64,000 nucleotides of DNA from Candidatus Coatesiibacteriota bacterium. GTDB lineage: Bacteria > RBG-13-66-14 > B26-G2 > JAUVZD01. The DNA lies in contig JAUVZD010000003.1 in assembly GCA_030602715.1 (NCBI GenBank), positions 124,001 through 188,000 on the forward strand, read 5' to 3'. This document shows positions 1-9,132 of this stretch, piece by piece (the first letter of the stretch is position 1; the number at the start of each line of letters is the position of its first letter). The notes below the pieces were generated by a model. The model did no database searches and was not told the origin of the DNA. It worked only from the letters and a program-made list of their open reading frames with translations. Made by a program: the position numbers and the translations under genes.

Positions 1-198
1 ATGTTCTCCCGCGTCCTTGAACTCCTCAAGGAGAACGGCGCCGACCATATATTGGTGACCGGCGGGGGCATCATCCCCGAGGAGGATATTAAGGCGCTGG
101 GCGAGATGGGCGTTGGGCGTCTGTTCGGTCCCGGCACCCCCACGGATGAGATTGTGGAATACATCCGGGGCGCTGTGGAAGAGGCTCGGGCGAAATAA
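1..198 (+). CDS. Methylmalonyl-CoA mutase B12-binding subunit (3' end only)
   Basis: The frame is open from the first base, so only the last 65 residues are visible; the Met at base 1 is probably internal. The sequence DHILVTGGGIIPEED followed by a GPGTPTDEI segment matches the C-terminal half of the cobalamin-binding domain of methylmalonyl-CoA mutase, where the Gly-rich strand lines the nucleotide tail of B12. A separate B12 chain is normal for mutases split into a catalytic chain of about 550 residues and a small chain of about 140. The catalytic chain lies four genes downstream at 3936. The carboxyltransferase gene begins 32 bases later, so the two are probably co-transcribed. The DHxxG cobalt-ligand motif would lie upstream of the window and cannot be checked. 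Confidence 0.85.
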   Translation: MFSRVLELLKENGADHILVTGGGIIPEEDIKALGEMGVGRLFGPGTPTDEIVEYIRGAVEEARAK

Positions 199-230
199 AC
201 CAAACCATTTCTCACAGAACAGGAGCTGTC

Positions 231-1781
231 GTGTCCAATCAAGATAAATATCGCCTGTTGGAGAAGAAGCGCCAGCAAGCCCTGCTGGGAGGTGGTAAGG
301 AGCGCATTGACGCCCAGCATAAGAAGGGCAAGCTGACCGCCAGGGAACGGATTGATATTCTCATGGATGAGGGCACATTTCAGGAGCTGGATGCGCTGGT
401 GGAACACCGCTGTCATTATATGGGTATGGAGAAAAACCGCATCCCCGGCGACGGGGTGGTTACCGGTTACGGGAAGATAGGCGGACGGTTGACATTTATC
501 TATGCCCAGGACTTCACCACCTTTGGAGGGTCCTTATCCAAAGCCAACAGTGAGAAGATAAACAAAGTGATGGATCTGGCAATCCGTCAGGGTGCGCCGG
601 TGATTGGGTTGAACGACTCCGGCGGAGCTCGCATCCAGGAGGGGGTGGACAGTCTGGCCGGCTATGCGGAGTTCTTCCTGCGCAACGTGCTCGCCAGCGG
701 GGTGGTCCCCCAGATTACCGCGGTAATGGGTCCCTGTGCCGGAGGGGCGGTCTATTCCCCGGCGCTCACCGACTTTACCCTGATGGTGGAGGAGACCAGC
801 TATATGTTCCTCACCGGACCGGATGTGGTAAAGACCGTGCTTGCCGAGGAGGTCAGCTACGAAGAGCTGGGCGGTGCTGGGGTGCATGCCTCCATAACTG
901 GCATCGCCCATTTCTCCTGCCAGGACGATGTGGAATGTCTTCAGACCATCCGCAAACTGCTCTCCTATCTTCCGCAAAACAATATGGAGGACCCTCCCAT
1001 TCTAGAAAGCGAAGACGACCCCCAGCGAATGGATATGGAGTTGGATGAGGTGGTCCCGGATTCTCCAACCAAGCCTTACGATGTCCGGGAGATAATATCC
1101 CGCATCGTGGATAAAGACTCATTTCTAGAGATTCATGCCGACTATGCTCAGTCCATGGTGGTGGGCTTCGCCCGCTTTGACGGGCGGGTGGTGGGTATTA
1201 TCGCCAATCAGCCGGCGGTGCTGGCTGGTTGCCTGGATTGCGACTCCTCCATCAAAGGGGCTCGCCTCATCCGCTTCTGCGACGCCTTCAATATTCCGGT
1301 TCTGACCCTGACCGATGTCCCCGGCTTTCTCCCCGGCACCGACCAGGAACACCGAGGAGTGATCAAGCAGGGGGCAAAGTTCCTCTATGCCTACTGTGAG
1401 TGCACCGTCCCCAAGATAAATATCATCACCCGCAAGGCTTACGGGGGAGCGTATGCGGTGATGTCCAACCGCCACCACCGGGGAGATATCGTCTATGCCT
1501 GGCCTACGGCGGAGATTGCGGTGATGGGAGCGCAAGGAGCGGTGAATGTCCTCTATCGCAAGGAGCTGGCTAAGGCGAAGGAGCCGGAGAAACTGCGCCG
1601 GAAGCTGGTGGATAAGTTCACTGACAAATTCTGCAATCCCTATATCGCCGCCGAGCTGGGTTATGTTGACGAGGTCATCATGCCCCACCAGTCTCGTCCG
1701 ATGGTAATTAAGGCTCTGAGGATGCTTGAGGGAAAGCGGGACTATAATCCTCCCAAAAAACACGGCAATCCACCCCTTTAA
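231..1781 (+). CDS. pccB: Propionyl-CoA carboxylase, carboxyltransferase subunit (PccB/MmdA type)
   Basis: This 516-residue protein has the usual length of acyl-CoA carboxylase beta chains. It moves the carboxyl group from biotin to propionyl-CoA (or the reverse in methylmalonyl-CoA decarboxylases). Both crotonase-fold halves are present: the N-terminal half has GGSLSKANSEK, SGGARIQEG and GPCAGGAVYSPAL, and the C-terminal half has DVPGFLPGTDQEHRGVIKQG and KAYGGAYAVM. These hold the acyl-CoA and biotin oxyanion holes. The GTG start at 231 has AGGAGC just upstream. A biotin carboxylase and a carrier protein follow, and I see no membrane beta subunit of a sodium-pumping decarboxylase nearby, so propionyl-CoA carboxylase is the better reading. 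Substrate choice is inferred from the mutase and epimerase genes around it. Confidence 0.93.
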   Translation: MSNQDKYRLLEKKRQQALLGGGKERIDAQHKKGKLTARERIDILMDEGTFQELDALVEHRCHYMGMEKNRIPGDGVVTGYGKIGGRLTFIYAQDFTTFGGSLSKANSEKINKVMDLAIRQGAPVIGLNDSGGARIQEGVDSLAGYAEFFLRNVLASGVVPQITAVMGPCAGGAVYSPALTDFTLMVEETSYMFLTGPDVVKTVLAEEVSYEELGGAGVHASITGIAHFSCQDDVECLQTIRKLLSYLPQNNMEDPPILESEDDPQRMDMELDEVVPDSPTKPYDVREIISRIVDKDSFLEIHADYAQSMVVGFARFDGRVVGIIANQPAVLAGCLDCDSSIKGARLIRFCDAFNIPVLTLTDVPGFLPGTDQEHRGVIKQGAKFLYAYCECTVPKINIITRKAYGGAYAVMSNRHHRGDIVYAWPTAEIAVMGAQGAVNVLYRKELAKAKEPEKLRRKLVDKFTDKFCNPYIAAELGYVDEVIMPHQSRPMVIKALRMLEGKRDYNPPKKHGNPPL

Positions 1782-1888
1782 AATCGGTGAAAATTATGTT
1801 TATTTTTCTGGGATATTTTGATATAATTTTCACAAATGTCCCCTACTCATAACTGGAATGATTAAGAAAAGGAGCTTGAGCGAAGACC

Positions 1889-3412
1889 GTGGCTCGTCCG
1901 CCGTTTAAGAAGATTCTGATCGCCAACAGGGGCGAGATCGCCATGCGTGTCCTGCGCACCTGCCGGGAGATGGGCATTATAAGTGTGGCGGTCTATTCCG
2001 AGGTAGACCGACCGACCCTCCATGTGCGCTATGCGGATGAGGTGCACTGCATAGGTCCTCCACCGAGCACAGAATCATATCTGCGGATAGATAAGGTCGT
2101 AGAGGTGGCTCTGGAACATAAAGCGGAAGCCATCCACCCCGGCTACGGCTTCCTGGCGGAAAACCCGGAATTCGCCCGTGCCTGCCGGGATGCAGGCATC
2201 GCCTTCATCGGTCCTACGCCTGAAGCTCTGGAAGCGATGGGCGACAAGGTGGGGGCCAGGAAGAGTATGTCCTCGGTGGGTTTGCCGATTATCCCCGGTG
2301 CGGACCCCACCCTGAAGACCGACAAAGCGATAATCTCCGCGGCGAAGAAGATGGGCTTCCCGGTGATGATCAAGGCTGCCGCCGGTGGTGGGGGGAAGGG
2401 GATGCGCATAGCAAATGATGCAGAAGCGATGCCCTCATTGCTTAAGGCGGCTCGCAGTGAGGCTTCCACCGCTTTCGGCGATGAGCGTATCTTCGTAGAG
2501 AAATATATTCCCGCTCCTCGCCATGTGGAGTTTCAGATTCTTGCCGACGAGATGGGGAATGTGATTCATCTGGGCGAGCGGGAATGCTCCATCCAGCGCA
2601 GGCATCAGAAATTGATAGAGGAGTCGCCCTCCCCGGCGCTCACCCCCGGACTTCGCACACAGATGGCGGAGGCGGCGGTCCTGGCCGCCAAGACCGCCAA
2701 CTACACCAACGCCGGCACGGTAGAGTTTCTGCTGGATGGGGAGGGAAGCTTCTACTTTTTGGAGATGAATACCCGCCTGCAGGTGGAGCATCCGGTAACC
2801 GAGCTGGTCACCGGGATGGACCTGGTCAAGGAGCAGATACTGATCGCCGGTGGGCGCAAGCTGGCTTATAAACAGAGCGATATCCTCCATCGGGGTCATG
2901 CCATAGAGTGCCGTATCTGTGCCGAAGACCCGGATAATAACTTTCTCCCCTCGGCGGGAGCCATCTCTCGCCTGCGCCATCCTCTGGGACCCGGGGTGCG
3001 CATGGACAGCGGTATCTATCAGGGTTATGAAGTGCCTCTATACTATGACCCCCTGATTGCCAAGTTGGTGGTGTGGGCTGAGGACCGACCCACGGCGGTG
3101 CTCAGAATGTCTAGGGCTTTATCCGAATACATCATAGAAGGCGTTGCCACCACCATACCGTTTCACCGCTGGGTGATGAATCATCCCCAGTTTAAGAAGG
3201 GTCAATACGATACCCACTTCATAGCCGACCACTATAAGCCTGAGGAGATAGACCTCACCGAATGGGAGTCAGCGGCGGCGGTGCTCTGTGCCCTCCTGAC
3301 CGAGACGGACACAGGTCTATCCCGCCCCACCGAGCAGGTGGACGGGCAGAAGGAGAGTTACAGTCCCTGGAAGTTTGCCGCCCGCCGGGAGATGGGGAGA
3401 AGGAGGGTATGA
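1889..3412 (+). CDS. accC: Biotin carboxylase subunit of acyl-CoA carboxylase
   Basis: This protein carboxylates biotin with ATP and bicarbonate. It opens with KKILIANRGEIAMRVLRTC, the family's N-terminal signature. It has the ATP-grasp glycine loop KAAAGGGGKGMRI and the catalytic segment FLEMNTRLQVEHPVTE. At 507 residues it is about 50 longer than a plain AccC; the extra C-terminal part after the core is of unclear role but is common in propionyl-CoA carboxylase type chains. The GTG start at 1889 is preceded by AAGGAGC about 13 bases upstream. A TATAAT box at 1822-1827 in the 107-base gap might give a separate promoter, but no clear -35 is seen. The stop overlaps the next start by four bases (ATGA), indicating translational coupling with the biotin carrier. 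Confidence 0.93.
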   Translation: MARPPFKKILIANRGEIAMRVLRTCREMGIISVAVYSEVDRPTLHVRYADEVHCIGPPPSTESYLRIDKVVEVALEHKAEAIHPGYGFLAENPEFARACRDAGIAFIGPTPEALEAMGDKVGARKSMSSVGLPIIPGADPTLKTDKAIISAAKKMGFPVMIKAAAGGGGKGMRIANDAEAMPSLLKAARSEASTAFGDERIFVEKYIPAPRHVEFQILADEMGNVIHLGERECSIQRRHQKLIEESPSPALTPGLRTQMAEAAVLAAKTANYTNAGTVEFLLDGEGSFYFLEMNTRLQVEHPVTELVTGMDLVKEQILIAGGRKLAYKQSDILHRGHAIECRICAEDPDNNFLPSAGAISRLRHPLGPGVRMDSGIYQGYEVPLYYDPLIAKLVVWAEDRPTAVLRMSRALSEYIIEGVATTIPFHRWVMNHPQFKKGQYDTHFIADHYKPEEIDLTEWESAAAVLCALLTETDTGLSRPTEQVDGQKESYSPWKFAARREMGRRRV

Positions 3413-3915
3413 AATATATCGCCGAGATAGGGGAACACGTTTACACCATAGAGGTAACCCACGAGGACGGGAAGCCTAAGGTCTCCTTGGACGGTAAGCC
3501 CTCTCAGGTGGACCTCTGCGAGGTCTCACCGGGGGCGCTTTACTCGCTCATTCTGAACGGAAACTCCTACGAGCTGTGGGCAAGACACACTGATGAGGGC
3601 TGGGAGGTCTTCGGCGGGGGGAGGAGTTTTCGCCTGCAGTTGGCTGATGAGCGAGCCCACAGCATAGCAAGCCTGCGGAGAGCCTCCCAGACGAAGACTG
3701 AAGTAGTGGCGGTCGCTTCCCCCATGCCGGCGCAGGTGGTGGAGGTCAAGGTCTCCCCCGGGCAGGAAGTGGTTAAGGGTGAGGCGCTGATAATCGTGGA
3801 AGCTATGAAGATGGAGAACGAGCTTACCGCCCCCCGGGCCGGCAAGGTGCGGGAGGTGCTGGTTGAGCCTGAGCAGGGCGTGGAGAAGGAGCAGGCTCTG
3901 ATAATCATTGAGTGA
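3409..3915 (+). CDS. Biotin carboxyl carrier protein
   Basis: This 168-residue protein carries biotin between the carboxylase and the carboxyltransferase. The C-terminal 70 residues form a biotinyl domain with the biotinylation motif EAMKMEN (Lys is the modified residue), framed by SPMPAQVVEVKVSPGQEV and a mirrored repeat ending in EQALIIIE. The first 90 residues are a beta-rich region seen in carriers of propionyl-CoA carboxylase type enzymes. The ATG at 3409 overlaps the accC stop and has AGGAGG directly upstream, so I prefer it to the in-frame codon at 3262, which lies inside accC. The stop overlaps a GTG that could start the next gene, so the whole carboxylase-mutase set looks like one operon. 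Confidence 0.92.
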   Translation: MKYIAEIGEHVYTIEVTHEDGKPKVSLDGKPSQVDLCEVSPGALYSLILNGNSYELWARHTDEGWEVFGGGRSFRLQLADERAHSIASLRRASQTKTEVVAVASPMPAQVVEVKVSPGQEVVKGEALIIVEAMKMENELTAPRAGKVREVLVEPEQGVEKEQALIIIE

Positions 3916-3935
3916 GGAGAGCGATAAGTAAGCCG

Positions 3936-5594
3936 ATGAGCGATGATATCAAGAAGGGTTATAAGCGCTGGGAGAAGGAGAAGCTTTCTCCGACCGCTGC
4001 CAGGCGTCCCCTGCGCAAGGAGTCCTTCAAGACCACTTCCGAGATTGAGCTTAAGACGCTATATACTCCCCTGGATCTGGGGGATGGAGACTATTTAGAT
4101 GAGCTCGGCTTTCCCGGTGAATATCCGTTTGCACGGGGGATTTATCCCACTATGTATAGGGGAAGGCTGTGGACCATGCGCCAGTATGCCGGCTACGGCT
4201 CGGCGACTGAGACCAACGCCCGCTTCCGCTATCTCCTATCTCAAGGACAGACCGGGCTATCGGTAGCCTTTGACCTACCCACCCAGATGGGCTACGACTC
4301 CGACCATCCCCGCGCCGAGGGGGAGGTGGGCAGAGTGGGGGTGGCGGTATCTACCATAGATGATATGGAGGAGCTTTTTGCGGATATTGACCTCTCCAGG
4401 GTCTCCACCTCCATGACCATAAACTCCACCGCTTCAATCCTGCTGGCTATGTATGTCGCCCTGGCGAGAAGGAGGGGCATAGACACGAAAAGCCTCTCCG
4501 GGACGGTGCAGAACGATATATTGAAGGAATATATCGCCCGGGGGACATATATCTTCCCCCCCAAGCCCAGTATGCATCTGGCGATAGACCTGATCGGTTA
4601 TACCACCGACAATCTGCCCCGCTGGCATCCCATAAGCATCTCCGGTTATCATATCCGTGAAGCCGGTGCAACTGCGGTGCAGGAGTTAGCCTTCACCCTG
4701 GCGGACGGAATCGCCTACGTGCAAGAGGCTACCAGCGGTGGGCTTGCTGTGGATGATTTTGCCCCTCGCATATCCTTCTTCTTCTGCGCCCATAATAACC
4801 TGCTGGAGGAGGTGGCTAAGTTCCGTGCCGCTCGCCTGCTGTGGGCGAGGATAATGAAAGAGAGATTCGGAGCAAAAAATCCGCAGTCTATGCAGCTTCG
4901 CTTTCACACCCAGACCGCAGGCTGTGCCCTCACCGGTCAACAGCCCCAGAACAATGTGGTCCGGGTCGCAATCCAGGCGATGGCTGCGGTATTGGGAGGC
5001 ACTCAGAGCCTGCACACCAACTCCCGGGACGAGGCGCTCAGTCTGCCCAGCGAGGAGTCGGTGCGCATAGCCCTGCGCACCCAGCAGATAATCGCTGAGG
5101 AGAGCGGGCTGTCTGAGGTGGTGGACCCCCTGGGAGGTTCATACTGCATTGAGTCGCTGACCGAGGATATCTGCCGACGGGTGGAGGAATATCTGGAGAA
5201 GATAGACGACTTGGGTGGGGCGGTATTGGCGGTGGAGAGCGGCTTCTTTCAGCAGGAGATAGCCGACTCCGCCTACAGATACCAGAAGGAGGTTGAGGCG
5301 GGCGTTAGGGTGGTGGTGGGGGTGAATGAATATCAGATAGAGGAGGAGGTGCCCCTAAAGGTGCTTCGGGTGGATGAGGCACTGGAAAAAGAGAGGGCAG
5401 AGAGGTTGGCTGAATTTCGCAGAAGGCGGGGAAGTGTAGAACGGTATCTTTCCGCCTTGAAGGAGAGGGCGAGGGATGGTGAGGCGATGATGGAGTTTCT
5501 GGTGGAGGGGGTGGAGCTGGGCGCCACCGTGGGGGAGATATGCTCGGCTCTGGGCGAGGTCTATGGGAGCTATGAGTCTTCGGCAAGTATATAG
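3936..5594 (+). CDS. mcmA1: Methylmalonyl-CoA mutase, catalytic (large) subunit
   Basis: This enzyme interconverts (R)-methylmalonyl-CoA and succinyl-CoA by a B12 radical mechanism. The 552 residues correspond to the TIM-barrel substrate domain alone, as in split mutases; the B12 domain is the separate chain at base 1. Diagnostic segments include GIYPTMYRGRLWTMRQYAG, GLSVAFDLPTQMGYDSDHP, MTINSTASILLAMYVALA, GTVQNDILKEY, ISGYHIREAGATAVQELAF and GGTQSLHTNSRDEAL. The ATG at 3936 gives an N-terminus typical of the family. A GTG at 3912, overlapping the carrier stop, is the alternative and adds eight residues. The epimerase follows 29 bases later. Confidence 0.93.
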   Translation: MSDDIKKGYKRWEKEKLSPTAARRPLRKESFKTTSEIELKTLYTPLDLGDGDYLDELGFPGEYPFARGIYPTMYRGRLWTMRQYAGYGSATETNARFRYLLSQGQTGLSVAFDLPTQMGYDSDHPRAEGEVGRVGVAVSTIDDMEELFADIDLSRVSTSMTINSTASILLAMYVALARRRGIDTKSLSGTVQNDILKEYIARGTYIFPPKPSMHLAIDLIGYTTDNLPRWHPISISGYHIREAGATAVQELAFTLADGIAYVQEATSGGLAVDDFAPRISFFFCAHNNLLEEVAKFRAARLLWARIMKERFGAKNPQSMQLRFHTQTAGCALTGQQPQNNVVRVAIQAMAAVLGGTQSLHTNSRDEALSLPSEESVRIALRTQQIIAEESGLSEVVDPLGGSYCIESLTEDICRRVEEYLEKIDDLGGAVLAVESGFFQQEIADSAYRYQKEVEAGVRVVVGVNEYQIEEEVPLKVLRVDEALEKERAERLAEFRRRRGSVERYLSALKERARDGEAMMEFLVEGVELGATVGEICSALGEVYGSYESSASI

Positions 5595-5623
5595 GTGGGT
5601 GGAAAGAATGGTAGGGAGAGTTG

Positions 5624-6025
5624 ATGTTTGTAAATCTTGACCATATAGCCATAGCGGTTAAGAATCTGGATGAGAGCATAAGCATCTATACGGACAAGCT
5701 GGGCTTTGAGCTGGTCGCAGAAGAGGAGCTTGAGGAGAGGGGCTTGCGCCTGGCAGTTCTTTCCGGCGCAGGGGCGCCCATAGAGCTTCTGGAGGATACC
5801 ACCGGCGAAGGCACCGTGGCAAAGTTTATCGCTAAACACGGTCCCGGTCTCCACCATCTAGCCTTCAATGTGGAGGACATAGGCAAGGCGATGGAGGAGC
5901 TTAAGGCTCGGGGAATGGAGTTTACCACATCCGAGCCCAACAAAGGGGCGGGGGGAAAGCTGATAGCCTTCATTCATCCCCGTTCCACCGGGGGTTTGAT
6001 GATAGAGCTGGTGCAAAAAATATGA
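5624..6025 (+). CDS. mce: Methylmalonyl-CoA epimerase
   Basis: This vicinal oxygen chelate protein of 133 residues racemises (S)- and (R)-methylmalonyl-CoA and links the carboxylase product to the mutase. Metal-ligand positions are visible: His7 in LDHIAIAV, a His in the GPGLHHLAFNVED segment, and the Glu near the end in GLMIELVQ. Two beta-alpha-beta-beta-beta modules are evident. I chose ATG 5624, preceded by GGGAGAG; a TTG directly before it is also possible. Its place between the mutase and crotonase genes supports the assignment. Family length is 130-150, so the protein is complete. Confidence 0.92.
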   Translation: MFVNLDHIAIAVKNLDESISIYTDKLGFELVAEEELEERGLRLAVLSGAGAPIELLEDTTGEGTVAKFIAKHGPGLHHLAFNVEDIGKAMEELKARGMEFTTSEPNKGAGGKLIAFIHPRSTGGLMIELVQKI

Positions 6026-6054
6026 CTGTTTTTAGCATATAGGAAGGAGGAGTG

Positions 6055-6825
6055 ATGGGTTTTTTGGATGTCAGCAAGGACGGTCCGTTGGCGATGGTGA
6101 AGGTCAATCGTCCGGACGCCCTGAATGCGCTGAACAGTGAGGTCTTGGGCGAGATTCGGGAGACAATGGAAGCGCTGGATGCGGATTCGGCGGTGCGGGT
6201 GGTGATAATCACCGGCGAAGGAAAGGCTTTCGTGGCCGGGGCCGATGTCGCCGAGATGGTGGATATGAGCGGAGGTGAGGCGGAGAAACTTTCCCTGCAC
6301 GGTCAGAGGGCTTTCCTGCAGATTGAGAGGATGGGAACGGTGGTCATCGCCGCCATAAACGGCTTTGCCCTGGGTGGGGGGCTGGAGCTTGCCCTAGCCT
6401 GCGACCTGCGCTATGCATCCGAGAGGGCTAAGCTCGGTCAGCCGGAGGTCACCCTGGGGGTAACCCCGGGATTTGCCGGCACCCAAAGGCTTCCCAGGAT
6501 AGTCGGTCTTCCTCGGGCTAAGGAGATGCTTCTTACCGGGGATTTGATTGATGCTAAACGTGCCGAGGAGATAGGGCTGGTAAACGGCGTCTTCGGCGCC
6601 GAGGAGCTTATGGAGAGGGTAACTGAAATTGCCCTAAAGATTGCCTCTCGGGGACCGCTTTCAGTCAAGCTGGTAAAGAAAGCGATAAACGAAGGGCTGG
6701 TGCTTGGCTCCCAGGAGGGGGGGGCGATAGAGGCAAAATATTTCGGCGAGTGCTTCGCCTCCGGGGAGACTGGTGAGGGTATGCGGGCTTTTTTGGAGAA
6801 GAGGGAGCCCTCGTGGAAGGAATGA
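6055..6825 (+). CDS. crt: Enoyl-CoA hydratase / 3-hydroxybutyryl-CoA dehydratase (crotonase)
   Basis: A 256-residue crotonase that hydrates short-chain 2-enoyl-CoA. Both catalytic glutamates of true hydratases are in place, one in the ALGGGLELALACDLRYAS segment and one in LGQPEVTLGVTPG, followed by GTQRLPRIVG. The NALN and GKAFVAGADVAEM motifs form the acyl-CoA pocket. The ATG at 6055 follows an excellent AGGAAGGAGG site; the GTG one codon earlier is less well spaced. With the thiolase and dehydrogenase downstream it completes three of the four steps between acetyl-CoA and butyryl-CoA; no acyl-CoA dehydrogenase is in view. The direction of the pathway cannot be read from sequence. Confidence 0.92.
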   Translation: MGFLDVSKDGPLAMVKVNRPDALNALNSEVLGEIRETMEALDADSAVRVVIITGEGKAFVAGADVAEMVDMSGGEAEKLSLHGQRAFLQIERMGTVVIAAINGFALGGGLELALACDLRYASERAKLGQPEVTLGVTPGFAGTQRLPRIVGLPRAKEMLLTGDLIDAKRAEEIGLVNGVFGAEELMERVTEIALKIASRGPLSVKLVKKAINEGLVLGSQEGGAIEAKYFGECFASGETGEGMRAFLEKREPSWKE

Positions 6826-6862
6826 AACCGAAAAACATTAACATAGAGAAAGAGAGGAAGAG

Positions 6863-8044
6863 ATGAAAAGAGATGTGGTACTTGCTGGCGCCTGCCGCAC
6901 GGCTATAGGTCGCTTCTTGGGAGGACTGGCGACCGTATCGGCACCGGATTTAGGTGCGGTAGTGGTCAAAGAAGCGGTCAAGAGGGCGGGGATCAAGCCC
7001 GAAGTGATTGAAGAGGTAATTATGGGCAATGTGGTCTCCGCAGGAACGGGACAGTCTCCCGCCCGCCAGGCGGCAGTCAAAGGTGGTATCCCTCCAACAA
7101 TCAGCGGGATGACCATAAACAAAGTCTGCGGTTCGGGTCTGCGTGCGGTCTCACTTGCCGCCCAGATAATCCAACTCGGAGAAGCGGATGTCATCCTGGC
7201 TGGTGGGTTGGAGTCCATGTCCAATGTCCCCCACTATTTCTATAAGGGACGAACCGGCCAGAAGTTCGGTGACATGAAACTGGTAGATGGTATGATTCAC
7301 GATGGTCTGTGGTGCGTCTTCAATGATTGTCACATGGGCGTTCTGGGCGACTTTACCGCCGAGAATTCGGGTATCAGCCGGGAGGAACAGGACGCCTGGG
7401 CGGCGGGAAGCCACGCTAAAGCTATCGCCGCCATCAAAGGGGGAAAGTTCAAGGAGGAGATAACCCCGGTAATGGTCCCCCAGCGTAAAGGCGACCCCAT
7501 CCCCTTTGAGGTGGATGAGGGTCCCCGGGAGGATACCACTGAGGAGGTTCTGGCAAAATTGAGGCCCGCTTTCTCCAAGGAGGGCACCATTACCCCCGGA
7601 AACGCCCCCGGTCTAAATGACGGAGCGGCGGCGGTCATCGTGATGTCAGCGGACAAAGCCGAGGAGCTGAAGGTGGAACCGCAGGCTAAAATCACCGGCT
7701 ATGCCACCGGTGCGGTGGAGCCCAAGATGCTCTTCTATGCTCCCATTGAGGCGGTGCGCAATTTAATGAAGAAGACCGGGGACAAGATTGATGACTATGA
7801 CCTGATAGAGATCAACGAGGCTTTCTCCGCTCAGGTGCTTGCCGACGGCAAAGAGCTGGGCTTCAATTGGGACATTGTGAATGTGAATGGTGCCTCCGTC
7901 GCCATGGGCCATCCCATCGGAGCAAGTGGCTGCCGTATTCTGGTAACCCTGATATACGCCATGAAGGACCGCAAGGCGAAGAAGGGGCTGGCTACGCTCT
8001 GTCTGGGTGGCGGCGATGCGGTCGCAATGAGCATTGAGATGTAA
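6863..8044 (+). CDS. thlA: Acetyl-CoA acetyltransferase (thiolase)
   Basis: A 393-residue thiolase of normal length that condenses two acetyl-CoA to acetoacetyl-CoA or performs the reverse cleavage. The acylated Cys lies in [17 protein letters not shown]. The catalytic His is in [14 protein letters not shown] and the second Cys is in [26 protein letters not shown] is also characteristic. The ATG at 6863 is preceded by a purine-rich GAGGAAGAG. It is 37 bases from the crotonase and 25 from the dehydrogenase, consistent with one transcript. The degradative versus biosynthetic role cannot be decided from the sequence. Confidence 0.93.
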   Translation: MKRDVVLAGACRTAIGRFLGGLATVSAPDLGAVVVKEAVKRAGIKPEVIEEVIMGNVVSAGTGQSPARQAAVKGGIPPTISGMTINKVCGSGLRAVSLAAQIIQLGEADVILAGGLESMSNVPHYFYKGRTGQKFGDMKLVDGMIHDGLWCVFNDCHMGVLGDFTAENSGISREEQDAWAAGSHAKAIAAIKGGKFKEEITPVMVPQRKGDPIPFEVDEGPREDTTEEVLAKLRPAFSKEGTITPGNAPGLNDGAAAVIVMSADKAEELKVEPQAKITGYATGAVEPKMLFYAPIEAVRNLMKKTGDKIDDYDLIEINEAFSAQVLADGKELGFNWDIVNVNGASVAMGHPIGASGCRILVTLIYAMKDRKAKKGLATLCLGGGDAVAMSIEM

Positions 8045-8069
8045 ATAAACCATTAAGGAGGAGAGGATT

Positions 8070-8930
8070 ATGGCTATCAAGAATGTTGCGGTAGTGGGTG
8101 GAGGCACAATGGGAAATGGCATAGCCCAGGTCTTCGCCCAATCGGGATATGCGGTTACCCTGATAGATACGGAGCAGTCTTACCTTGACCGGGCGATGAA
8201 GACAATAGAGAAGAACCTGGGGCGGATGGTGAGCAAGGAGAAGATCAGCCAGGAGGATGCCGATGCGGCACTGAAGCTGATAAAGCCGTCGCTGAAACTG
8301 GCGGATGCCAAGGATGCCGACCTGGTAGTGGAGGCGGTATTTGAGGACCGGGAGTTGAAGAAGGACATCTTCGTCAAGCTGGATAAGCAGTCATCACCCG
8401 ATGCTATTTTTGCTTCCAACACCAGCTCCATCCCCATAACCGAGATTGCCGCCATCACAAATCGTCCGGACAAAGTAATCGGTATGCACTTTATGAACCC
8501 GGTGCCGGTGATGAAGTTAGTGGAGCTGATTAGGGCAATAGAGACCTCCGATGAGTGCTTCAAGACGGTATGGGAGGTTACCGAAAAACTGGGGAAGACC
8601 CCGGTGGAGGTAAACGACTTTCCCGGCTTCATCTCCAATCGGGTGCTCATGCCCATGATTAACGAGGCGGTCTTCGCCCTCTACGAGGGTGTGGCAACCA
8701 AAGAGGCGATTGACAATGTGATGATGTTGGGAATGAATCACCCTATGGGTCCTCTGGCGCTTGCTGACCTGATAGGTCTGGATATCTGTCTGGACATAAT
8801 GGATGTGCTCTATAACGGCTTCGGTGACAGCAAATACCGTCCCTGTCCCTTACTGCGCAAAATGGTGCAGGCAGGCTATCTTGGACGAAAGACCAAACGG
8901 GGCTTCTACGATTATTCCGAGAAGAAATAG
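8070..8930 (+). CDS. hbd: 3-hydroxybutyryl-CoA dehydrogenase
   Basis: A 286-residue NAD(P)-dependent 3-hydroxyacyl-CoA dehydrogenase. The Rossmann start is [19 protein letters not shown]. Catalytic His is in [18 protein letters not shown] and the Asn in the [18 protein letters not shown] segment. The C-terminal dimer domain ends in [10 protein letters not shown]. The length matches single-domain bacterial Hbd and not fused FadB. AAGGAGGAGAGG precedes ATG 8070. This is the last gene of the operon, followed by a clear terminator. Confidence 0.94.
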   Translation: MAIKNVAVVGGGTMGNGIAQVFAQSGYAVTLIDTEQSYLDRAMKTIEKNLGRMVSKEKISQEDADAALKLIKPSLKLADAKDADLVVEAVFEDRELKKDIFVKLDKQSSPDAIFASNTSSIPITEIAAITNRPDKVIGMHFMNPVPVMKLVELIRAIETSDECFKTVWEVTEKLGKTPVEVNDFPGFISNRVLMPMINEAVFALYEGVATKEAIDNVMMLGMNHPMGPLALADLIGLDICLDIMDVLYNGFGDSKYRPCPLLRKMVQAGYLGRKTKRGFYDYSEKK

Positions 8931-8950
8931 CCGCTTTTATGTTGCCGACA

Positions 8951-8980
8951 ACCCCCAGTAGGTATCTGCTGGGGGTTTTT
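8951..8980 (+). terminator. Rho-independent terminator of the acyl-CoA operon
   Basis: A 10-bp stem (arms 8951-8960 and 8967-8976, one mismatch) with loop GGTATC is followed directly by TTTTT. It lies 20 bases after hbd and closes the operon that begins upstream of base 1. Confidence 0.88.
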
Positions 8981-9076
8981 ATGATCTTTTTGGGGGAAAA
9001 TTCTTAAAAAATGTGGAGTATCGGAGTTTTTTGGGTGGTTTGATTAGCTTTCTTGAAAATAAACGATTTTTTTCAC

Positions 9077-9105
9077 TTGACAGGGGTTGAGGGTGATGAT
9101 ATATT
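9077..9105 (+). promoter_or_regulatory. Sigma-70-type promoter for the lamin-tail protein
   Basis: Perfect TTGACA at 9077-9082, a 17-base spacer, and TATATT at 9100-9105, with AT-rich DNA upstream. The gene starts about 30 bases downstream. Confidence 0.8.
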
Positions 9106-9132
9106 AGATTAGCGTAAGTATAAATTGAGGAG

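Noticed and set aside
1822-1827. TATAAT before accC as a second promoter
   Set aside because: No acceptable -35 box at 16-18 bases, so it is mentioned only in the gene entry.
2435-2980. 181-codon minus-strand frame opposite accC
   Set aside because: It lies fully antisense to the conserved biotin carboxylase core and has no family features. It is typical third-position bias of GC-rich DNA.
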